A stretch of 28,929 nt of DNA from DATKDP01 sp035546335 (lineage in GTDB: Bacteria; Acidobacteriota; Thermoanaerobaculia; Gp7-AA8), in NCBI GenBank assembly GCA_035546335.1, contig DATKDP010000143.1, positions 1 to 28,929 on the forward strand, in the 5' to 3' direction. Made by a program: the position numbers and the translations under genes. The notes below the pieces were generated by a model. It saw only the letters and a program-made list of their open reading frames with translations. It was not told the origin of the DNA and ran no database searches. Shown here in pieces: positions 8,005-14,132 of this stretch. Position 1 is the first letter of the stretch. Each line of letters opens with the position of its first letter.

Positions 8005-8496
8005 ATGAATCAAGTCCCCCGTTTTCGCGCTGCGGCGCGCGCAGCGTCCATCCTTCTGCTCCTCGCCCTGACGGCAGCACCCGTTCTGAGCGGAGCCGAC
8101 AAGCAGCTCTGCAATCTTCCCGCGGACGAATGCGCGAAGCAGATTCGCGATATTCTCTCGGGCGGGAAGTACCTCGGTCTCAAGCTCGAGCAGACGCGGC
8201 GCGGCCTCGTGGTCACGCGCGTGGTTCCGGACAGCGCCGCCGACCGGGCGGGGCTTCGCGCGAACGACCGCATCATCTCGGTCAACGGCACCGACTGCAC
8301 CTCGGCGACGATCCGGAGCTTCAAGGAGATCATGAAGAAGCTGGAGAACAGCCGCCGGATCACCTTCACGATCGATCGCTCCGGCTTCTTCCGCATGATC
8401 GTTGCCCGGTATGATTCGCTGACCAGGGAACAGATCGAGAAGATCGTGGCGACCCACCTGGAAAAAGCGCATTCGGGTGAGAGCCCGCGGAAGTAA
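8005..8496 (+). CDS. Exported PDZ-domain protein
   Basis: A 163-aa protein with a signal-type N-terminus (hydrophobic ILLLLALTAAPVL, about residues 16-28) and one PDZ domain at about 56-125. The domain carries the carboxylate-binding loop YLGLKL and the classic VVPDSAADRAGLRANDRIISVNG block. No protease domain is present, so it is probably a periplasmic adaptor or sensor of misfolded C-termini rather than an enzyme. Its stop is 10 nt before the histidine kinase start, so it belongs to the same operon and may present a signal to that kinase. An in-frame GTG at 8002 would add one residue; ATG 8005 is preferred because it sits 7 nt after TATAAG. Confidence 0.85.
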   Translation: MNQVPRFRAAARAASILLLLALTAAPVLSGADKQLCNLPADECAKQIRDILSGGKYLGLKLEQTRRGLVVTRVVPDSAADRAGLRANDRIISVNGTDCTSATIRSFKEIMKKLENSRRITFTIDRSGFFRMIVARYDSLTREQIEKIVATHLEKAHSGESPRK

Positions 8497-8506
8497 GGCG
8501 GAGCAG

Positions 8507-10075
8507 ATGATCGGCGCGAAGCGAGCGAAGTTCAGGACCATCTTCGAGAACAGTCACATCTACGACCGCGCCTCGATCGTGATCCCTTTTTTCGTGATCT
8601 CCATCGCCCTCGGGGTGCTCGCCTACCGTTCCTACCACCTTTCGGTGCGAATGGAGCGGGGTCTGGACTCCCTCTCGATTCAGTATCTCGCCTACGCTGC
8701 CGAGGTGACGGCGCGGCGCGCCGATTCCACGGTCCGCAACACGATGAACGGCACACTCGAGGACTGGCACGAGATCGAGCGCGGAAATCCGAATCCCGAC
8801 TTCGAATCACTGCAGCAATGGGTCGGGGACAATGACTGGATCGTTTCGGCGATCTTTCTTCCCGACTCCGATCCCGTCCACGCGATCTACTTCAGCGACC
8901 CCGAGGCGTCGAGAGACGGCGTCCGGGTGACGCAGGAATTCTTCACGCCGAACGGAACCGTTCGCTACACCTATGATCCCGCTCTGCTTCTCGATTACGC
9001 GAAACGCTCGGTGAGACAGCAGCCGATGATCGAAGAGCGCGCACGCCCGCAAGAGCGCCTTCTTCCCTCGCAGTCACAGATCGATCTGGTCGCGGCCTCG
9101 ACGAATGGAGTCGCCGAGACCGTCGATGGATTCGCCGTGATGGTCGCTCTTGGGGCGCCGCTCGAGCAGTTCGCCGTCAGGGCATCGATTCGCACTGACT
9201 ACATCGCATCGGGCTGGGAGAATCACCGGACGGTGAGCGTGGCATTTGCGGCGATCTCGTTCCTGCTGCTGGTGGTGGGGGCCGGATTCGCGATCCGCGG
9301 CCTGACCAGAGAGACCGAGGCGGCGAAGCTGCGCGCGGCGCTGATCGCAAACATTTCCCATGAGCTGCGTACACCACTATCGATGATTCGACTCGGCGCG
9401 GAGACTCTCAAGCGAAGCGAGCGGCTGGCGGAGAACGAGCGGAACGATCTTCAGGAATCGATCCTTCGCGAGGTCATTCACCTGAATCATCTCGTCGAGA
9501 ACGTCCTCGACGTGGCGCGCCTCCAGAAGAGCACTCGCCCGCTCGCCTTCACGCCGGTGCGGCCCGCGGAGCTGGTGCGCACACTGCTGACGACCTATCG
9601 CTCGTGGATCGAGAACCGGGGGTTCACCCTGGAAGCGGACATCGACGAGAGCATCGAGGAGCAGATGTGGGATCGCGACGGCGTCTCGCGCGCTCTCCTG
9701 AATCTCATCGACAACGCGATCAAGTATTCGTCGAGCGATCCGCGGCTCCACGTCTCACTCACACAGCGGGAACATGCGGTCGAGATCTCCGTCACGGATC
9801 ACGGGATCGGAGTGTCGGGACGCGAGATTCAGCGAATCTTCGAGCCCTATTTTCGCGCGACGTTCTCCGACACGGAGACGCGGCGCGGCGCCGGCCTCGG
9901 ATTGACGCTGGTTCATCAGATCATGCGCTCGCACGGCGGCCGCGTCGATGTCGACTCGCTCCCGGGCTCGGGCTCGACATTCAAGCTGTCGTTTCCGCGA
10001 GCGAAGAGAGTGCAAGGAACGGAACCTGCCTCGGCCTGGATCAGGCGCGAGGAGCCGCGAGGAGGAATCGTATGA
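8507..10075 (+). CDS. Membrane sensor histidine kinase
   Basis: A 522-aa two-component sensor kinase. Transmembrane helix 1 is at about 24-42 (IVIPFFVISIALGVLAY) and helix 2 at about 243-264 (VSVAFAAISFLLLVVGAGFAI). Between them lies a ~200-residue extracytoplasmic domain with no family I recognise. There is no obvious HAMP domain; the HisKA domain follows closely, with H285 in NISHELRTPL as the phosphorylated histidine. The ATP-binding domain has the N box (NLIDNAIKYSS, N403), DHGIGV, and the G2 box GAGLGLTLV. The start at 8507 follows AAGGCGGAG. The stop overlaps the start of the response regulator (ATGA), indicating translational coupling. The cognate pair plus the upstream PDZ protein look like an envelope-stress system. 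Confidence 0.94.
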   Translation: MIGAKRAKFRTIFENSHIYDRASIVIPFFVISIALGVLAYRSYHLSVRMERGLDSLSIQYLAYAAEVTARRADSTVRNTMNGTLEDWHEIERGNPNPDFESLQQWVGDNDWIVSAIFLPDSDPVHAIYFSDPEASRDGVRVTQEFFTPNGTVRYTYDPALLLDYAKRSVRQQPMIEERARPQERLLPSQSQIDLVAASTNGVAETVDGFAVMVALGAPLEQFAVRASIRTDYIASGWENHRTVSVAFAAISFLLLVVGAGFAIRGLTRETEAAKLRAALIANISHELRTPLSMIRLGAETLKRSERLAENERNDLQESILREVIHLNHLVENVLDVARLQKSTRPLAFTPVRPAELVRTLLTTYRSWIENRGFTLEADIDESIEEQMWDRDGVSRALLNLIDNAIKYSSSDPRLHVSLTQREHAVEISVTDHGIGVSGREIQRIFEPYFRATFSDTETRRGAGLGLTLVHQIMRSHGGRVDVDSLPGSGSTFKLSFPRAKRVQGTEPASAWIRREEPRGGIV

Positions 10076-10773
10076 GCAAGATCCTGATCGTCGAGGACGA
10101 CGCCGGGCTGCGCCAGGGGCTGGAGATCAATCTCCGCCTCGAGGGACATGACACCGTACAGGCCATCGACGGTGACGAGGCGATACGGATGTTCCACGCG
10201 CATTCGCCCAATCTCGTACTGCTCGACCTGATGCTGCCGAAGAAAAGCGGCTTCGAGGTGCTCGACCACATCCGCTCGAGCTCGCGCACTCCCGTGATCC
10301 TGCTCACCGCACGCGGCCAGGAGACCGACAAGGTCCGCGGGCTGCGGGGTGGAGCCGATGATTACGTCACCAAGCCGTTCGGGCTGCAGGAGCTCTTCGC
10401 CCGCATCGATGCGGTGATGCGGAGAAGCGAAGCGATGGCGAAGGGATCACAGGAGGTCTGCGAGGACAACCTGATCCGCCTCGATCCGAGCACGCGCGAA
10501 GCGGAAGCAAATCACAAGAAGCTGCAGCTTTCGCCGAAGGAGTTCGACCTGTTGATGTATCTGTTCAGGAATCGCGAGCGCGTCGTGCCGCGCGACGAGC
10601 TTCTCTCGCGCGTCTGGAACTATCGGGTCGATCTCAACCTCAACAGCCGTACCGTCGACACGCACGTCACACGGCTGCGGCGAAAGCTCCAGCAGGCTGT
10701 AGGAAACGACGCGGCCGTGATCGTCGCCGTGGCCAAGATCGGTTACCGCTACCTCGGCAGCGCCGCGGCGTGA
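10072..10773 (+). CDS. OmpR/PhoB-family response regulator
   Basis: A 233-aa DNA-binding response regulator. The receiver (about 1-118) has acidic residues E8-D10 (VEDD), phosphoacceptor D52 (LVLLDLMLP) and K101 (VTKPF). The winged-helix output domain (about 135-230) has LSPKEFDLLMYLFRNRERVVPRDELLSRVW, then SRTVDTHVTRLRRKL and the final wing KIGYRYLG. The ATG overlaps the kinase stop by an ATGA junction and is preceded by GAGGAGGAA, so it is co-translated with its cognate kinase. Targets are not visible; auto-regulation of the operon is plausible. A nonamer tandem repeat begins 4 nt after the stop codon. Confidence 0.95.
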   Translation: MSKILIVEDDAGLRQGLEINLRLEGHDTVQAIDGDEAIRMFHAHSPNLVLLDLMLPKKSGFEVLDHIRSSSRTPVILLTARGQETDKVRGLRGGADDYVTKPFGLQELFARIDAVMRRSEAMAKGSQEVCEDNLIRLDPSTREAEANHKKLQLSPKEFDLLMYLFRNRERVVPRDELLSRVWNYRVDLNLNSRTVDTHVTRLRRKLQQAVGNDAAVIVAVAKIGYRYLGSAAA

Positions 10774-10777
10774 CCGC

Positions 10778-10829
10778 GGACTTGTCGGACGTCTCGGACG
10801 TCGGACTTGTCGGACTCGTCGGACTTGTG
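10778..10829 (+). repeat. Nonamer tandem repeat GGACTTGTC
   Basis: The units are GGACTTGTC, GGACGTCTC, GGACGTC, GGACTTGTC, GGACTCGTC and GGACTTGTG, mostly 9 bp with one 7-bp unit. The tract begins 4 nt after the response-regulator stop and fills about half of the 98-bp gap before the transporter gene. A TACTCT box (10856-10861) then precedes the transporter ATG by 10 nt. Confidence 0.85.
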
Positions 10830-10871
10830 GGCGTTCTGCTTTCTGATTTCTGCTTTACTCTGTCGTGACCG

Positions 10872-11699
10872 ATGCGCATCGCGATTCTCACGACGCTCGC
10901 ACTCATCGCCTTCGCCGCGAACTCGATTCTCTGCCGTCTGGCGCTCGACGGCGAGACGATCGATCCTGCCACCTTCACCAGCATCCGCCTTCTCTCCGGC
11001 GCGCTCGCCCTCCTTCTCATCCTCGGCCTGAGACGGCAGTCGATCGAAGGGAACTGGGGCTCGGCTCTCGCGCTGACGTTCTATGCACTTCCGTTCTCCT
11101 TCGCCTATGTCACTCTCGCGGCCGGTACCGGCGCGCTGATTCTCTTCGCCTCCGTGCAGATCACGATGATCGCTGCAGGCCTCGTCGCCGGCGAGCGCCT
11201 CGCGAGTCATCAGTGGGTCGGCATCGCGATCGCCTTCGGCGGCCTCGTATGGCTCGTCTCTCCCGGACTGCGCGCTCCCTCCCCGGCTGGCTCCGCCCTC
11301 ATGGCGATCGCAGGCATTGCCTGGGGCTTCTACTCGCTACGCGGCCGAGGATCGGGGCAGGCGATCGCCGCAACGGGGGGGAACTTTCTACGGACGGCGC
11401 CATTCGCGATCCTCCTCGTCATCGCGTTCCTTCCCACGATTCACATCACCCCGCGCGGGATCGCTCTGGCCGTGATCTCGGGGGCGATCGCGTCGGCACT
11501 CGGTTACGTGATCTGGTACAGCGCTCTGCCGCACCTTTCGGCAACAGGCGCAGCCACGGTGCAACTCTCCGTCCCCCTCCTCGCCGCCGCCGGGGGTGTG
11601 GTCCTTCTCAGTGAGCCGTTGACGCCGAGGCTCATCGTCGCTGCGGGACTGATTCTGGGAGGGCTGGCCCTCGAGAAGGCGGAAGGCAATAGCAGATAG
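10872..11699 (+). CDS. EamA/DMT-family transporter
   Basis: A 275-aa integral membrane protein with about ten hydrophobic helices arranged as two homologous EamA halves. The first half runs from MRIAILTTLALIAFAANSILCRLAL to AAGLVAGERL and the second from SALMAIAGIAWGFYSLRG to LILGGLALEKAEG. Each half ends with the family-type conserved glutamate segment (GERLASHQWVGIAI and SEPLTPRLIVAAGLIL). Members export amino acids, nucleotides or other metabolites; the substrate cannot be told from sequence. The final residues and stop codon (..NSR, TAG at 11697) are encoded by the first unit of a heptamer tandem repeat, so the repeat has set the C-terminus. No Shine-Dalgarno is obvious before ATG 10872. 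Confidence 0.9.
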   Translation: MRIAILTTLALIAFAANSILCRLALDGETIDPATFTSIRLLSGALALLLILGLRRQSIEGNWGSALALTFYALPFSFAYVTLAAGTGALILFASVQITMIAAGLVAGERLASHQWVGIAIAFGGLVWLVSPGLRAPSPAGSALMAIAGIAWGFYSLRGRGSGQAIAATGGNFLRTAPFAILLVIAFLPTIHITPRGIALAVISGAIASALGYVIWYSALPHLSATGAATVQLSVPLLAAAGGVVLLSEPLTPRLIVAAGLILGGLALEKAEGNSR

Positions 11700-11753
11700 C
11701 AGATGGCAGATGGTGGATGGTGGATGGTGGATGGTGGATGGTGGATGGTGGAT
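11691..11753 (+). repeat. Heptamer tandem repeat AGCAGAT / GGTGGAT
   Basis: Nine head-to-tail 7-bp units: AGCAGAT twice, GGCAGAT once, then GGTGGAT six times. The transporter stop codon (11697-11699) falls inside the first two units. The AGCAGAT unit is identical to that of the tract at 28753-28801, 17 kb away. Confidence 0.93.
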
Positions 11754-11821
11754 GGCACCCCGGAAGGGTGAATGGAAGGAGTCCCCGAACGCGTCGCTAC
11801 CCGTCATCCTGCGCGTCACAC

Positions 11822-11926
11822 GCCGAACTCGTCGCGGATGCTGTGTCGGACCATCGCAAGCCCCAACGTTCTACGCGACGCATCCGCGACAAAGTTCGGC
11901 CACTCGGTGCGACAAAGTTCGGCCAC
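11822..11926. repeat. Inverted repeat with an extra direct copy of one arm
   Basis: Arm 11822-11841 (GCCGAACTCGTCGCGGATGC) pairs with 11880-11900 except for one two-for-one base difference; the loop is about 38 nt. The outer part of the right arm is repeated directly: GCGACAAAGTTCGGCCAC occurs at 11886-11903 and 11909-11926. The element lies just beyond the stop of the PPC-domain gene. I see no gene in 11700-11940. Confidence 0.75.
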
Positions 11927-11940
11927 ACCGGACGCAGCCA

Positions 11941-12873
11941 CTAACGGCGAATTGCGCGGACGCGTCCAGAACGTTCTTCGCAGAGCAGAGTCACCGTGTA
12001 GTTCCCGGTTTCGCCTTCATCGAAACTGTTGGCGATGATCACCCAGGTGCCGGTCGCGTTCAGCGTGAACGTCATCTCCGCATCCGTTCCTCCGGCGCTA
12101 TCGTCGTCCTGCGCCACGACCTGTCCGCTCGGGTCGAGCAGGAAGAGGTAGGAGTCGATGACTGCCGATCGCATCCGGATCGTGACGCGCGTTCCAGCGA
12201 TTCCGGTAAACTCGAATACATCGTAGAACGAGCCATCGGGAAGCGTGCAGTCGGGGTCGGCGAGAGCTCCGGTGCGCGTCACCGAGCAGGTGATGGACTC
12301 AGGAATCGGCTCGCAAGCAGGAACGCCGCACCCCCTGAGACTGAGCAGGTAGGCGCCGAACTCGTCGCCATCGAATGAATTCGCGGCGATGAGCCAGGTT
12401 CCCGAGATGTCGAGAGCGAACGTGATGCGTGAGTTGGTCCCACCCGCGCTGTCGTCATCCACCGCAACGACGGCTAAATTCGGATCGAGTAGAACGAGAA
12501 ACGTGTCGAAATCGGACGAGGTCATCTCGATCGTCACCACTTCGCCGGCCGTTCCCTCGAACTGGTAGAAGTCGACGTAGCTGCCATCCTCGAGCCGGCA
12601 GTCGGCCGTCGTCAGCGCTCCGGGAACGACGGTCGCCTCCTCTGTGCAGGCGATCGTGTCGATGTGATCACAGAGGTGAGCTGTCGGCTCGACGCGCATC
12701 TGCAATGCCCTGGTCAACTCCACCGTCTTGCGGATCACGGGGTTGCTCTTGTTTCCCTTCGCCGGTTTGGAAAAGGGATCGGCGGCGCGAAGCTGCGGCT
12801 GGAGGACGAAGAGGAGCAGGAGAACACTACTAAATCGAGCGAGAAGCGAGAGTGGGGAACCTTGACACGGCAT
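11941..12873 (-). CDS. Secreted protein with two PPC (pre-peptidase C-terminal) domains
   Basis: A 310-aa exported protein. The N-terminus has a signal sequence (LARFSSVLLLLFVLQPQLRAA). Two homologous PPC-type beta-sandwich domains follow at about 73-180 and 187-300. The shared phrases are D-x-Y/F-x-F-x-G, DDDSAGGT and the pair TWLIAANSFDGDEFGAYLLSL / TWVIIANSFDEGETGNYTVTL. These domains usually flank secreted proteases, but no catalytic domain is present. The start ATG has a good Shine-Dalgarno (GGAGG, 5 nt spacing). The protein ends in GRVRAIRR, a tail nearly identical to those of the two metalloproteases at 14133 and 16881. A small GGCGC-TTT-GCGCC hairpin and AT-rich sequence lie between this gene and the upstream DUF457-type gene. 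Confidence 0.88.
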   Translation of the reverse strand: MPCQGSPLSLLARFSSVLLLLFVLQPQLRAADPFSKPAKGNKSNPVIRKTVELTRALQMRVEPTAHLCDHIDTIACTEEATVVPGALTTADCRLEDGSYVDFYQFEGTAGEVVTIEMTSSDFDTFLVLLDPNLAVVAVDDDSAGGTNSRITFALDISGTWLIAANSFDGDEFGAYLLSLRGCGVPACEPIPESITCSVTRTGALADPDCTLPDGSFYDVFEFTGIAGTRVTIRMRSAVIDSYLFLLDPSGQVVAQDDDSAGGTDAEMTFTLNATGTWVIIANSFDEGETGNYTVTLLCEERSGRVRAIRR

Positions 12874-12976
12874 TGAGCCTCCGAGGAATGGGGTTTCTTA
12901 CAGGGCGAACGGGCGCAAAGCGCCGCCTGGAGGTCTGTTAAATAACACAGCGACACCGGCGAACGCAACCCATTCG

Positions 12977-14047
12977 CTACTTCAGAGGGAGCGTCACCCT
13001 CGCGCCGCCGAACCCGCTGGTTCGCTCGCGCGCATAGCGTGCGTCGCCGAGGTGAACTTCGAGGCCAGCGCCGGTGGTTGCCGCCTCGTACCACGGAAAT
13101 CGCGCCCACGACATGAACCCGCGCGTCGAAGGATGGTTGCGCACGAGCGGCCAGAGAGACGACTTCCGATCGATCACGATGGTGCGCGACGCCAGGTCCA
13201 GTCGCCGCTCTCGCAGGTGATAGACGCCATGACGATAGGCCTCCGGCGTTTCCACGACCACGTCCCATTCGAAGGGGTCGACCGGATGTGGCGCCACCAT
13301 GACCCGCATCGCCCGGATGTCGCGGTGCGCGAGAGCGATCTGCACGTTGGCCAAAGCCGCACTGTGGAGCGAGATCCGCAGAAGAATGTACGCCAGGGCG
13401 AGAACGAGTGCCACGGTGACCGCGACGCTCTTCGACCACTCGTCCCGGGCAAGGGGATGCCAGAGGAGTGCGGCGAGCAGGAGCAACGCGATGAGAACGA
13501 CGAGCAGGAGGTATTCGCTCGAGCGTCCGGCCACGACGAGCAGAATGATCGTCGTGATCCCGCCCCAGGAAACGAGCAGGGCCGCCGAGGGACGCCGGCC
13601 GGCCAGCCACGCTCCGCCGAGAATCACCCAGAGCCATGGATCCATGATGAAAACCGAGTCGCCGTAGTACCACGTCTCACGGAAGGGCATCAGCCAGCGC
13701 ATGCCGTAGTTGTTCAGCCAGTCGAGTGCGGGATGACTCGCGATCCCGAGGATCGCGAGAAAGAGGAGCCATCGCGGACGAGCGGCCCGCTGCTCGTCGG
13801 GTCGTACGCGGTCGAGGAGCAGCAGAATCGCCGTGAGGATCAGCGGCAGCACGACGAGGGCGAGCACGCCGTGCGTCCAGCCGCGGCGAAATCCGATCGC
13901 GAAGTCGGGGCTGATCGCGTAGCTGAAAAGGTCGACATCGGGAAGATTCGCTCCGACGACGAGGGCAGCCGGGCCGAAACGCGAGGTCCGCCCGAGAGGA
14001 GTCGCTGCGATATTGGCTCCGAGCAGTGTGTGCGTCAGTGGATCCAT
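12977..14047 (-). CDS. DUF457 / YdjM-type membrane protein (putative metal-dependent hydrolase)
   Basis: A 356-aa multi-pass membrane protein. The N-terminus MDPLTHTLLGANIAATPLG, then NLPDVDLF (about 34-41), RGWTHGVLALV (about 55-65) and ASHPALDWLNNYG (about 103-115) are the conserved His/Asp motifs of the YdjM/DUF457 family, called membrane-bound metal-dependent hydrolases. About six to eight hydrophobic segments lie within the first 235 residues; a soluble C-terminal domain of ~120 residues follows. The substrate is unknown. The ATG has no Shine-Dalgarno; a TACGAT box ends 8 nt before it, suggesting a leaderless start. A perfect hairpin (14083-14103) separates it from the metalloprotease gene upstream. 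Confidence 0.87.
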   Translation of the reverse strand: MDPLTHTLLGANIAATPLGRTSRFGPAALVVGANLPDVDLFSYAISPDFAIGFRRGWTHGVLALVVLPLILTAILLLLDRVRPDEQRAARPRWLLFLAILGIASHPALDWLNNYGMRWLMPFRETWYYGDSVFIMDPWLWVILGGAWLAGRRPSAALLVSWGGITTIILLVVAGRSSEYLLLVVLIALLLLAALLWHPLARDEWSKSVAVTVALVLALAYILLRISLHSAALANVQIALAHRDIRAMRVMVAPHPVDPFEWDVVVETPEAYRHGVYHLRERRLDLASRTIVIDRKSSLWPLVRNHPSTRGFMSWARFPWYEAATTGAGLEVHLGDARYARERTSGFGGARVTLPLK

Positions 14048-14082
14048 CGCGGCAGATCGTAGCAGAGGGTGGCTGGTACTCC

Positions 14083-14103
14083 GTCATCCTCGCCCAGGAT
14101 GAC
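14083..14103. terminator. Perfect hairpin between the metalloprotease and DUF457 genes
   Basis: GTCATCCT-CGCCC-AGGATGAC forms a perfect 8-bp stem with a 5-nt loop, 30 nt past the metalloprotease stop. There is no T-run, so intrinsic termination is doubtful. The half-element CCGTCATCCT also occurs at 11801-11810 and, inverted, at about 911-921, so it may be a dispersed palindrome. Confidence 0.45.
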
Positions 14104-14132
14104 CGAACGCGCTCCGGATGACGCGCACTCAC

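Noticed and set aside
11710..12378. Plus-strand frame beginning MVDGGWWMVDGGWW
   Set aside because: Its start is only the heptamer repeat read as protein and the rest is antisense to the PPC-domain gene.
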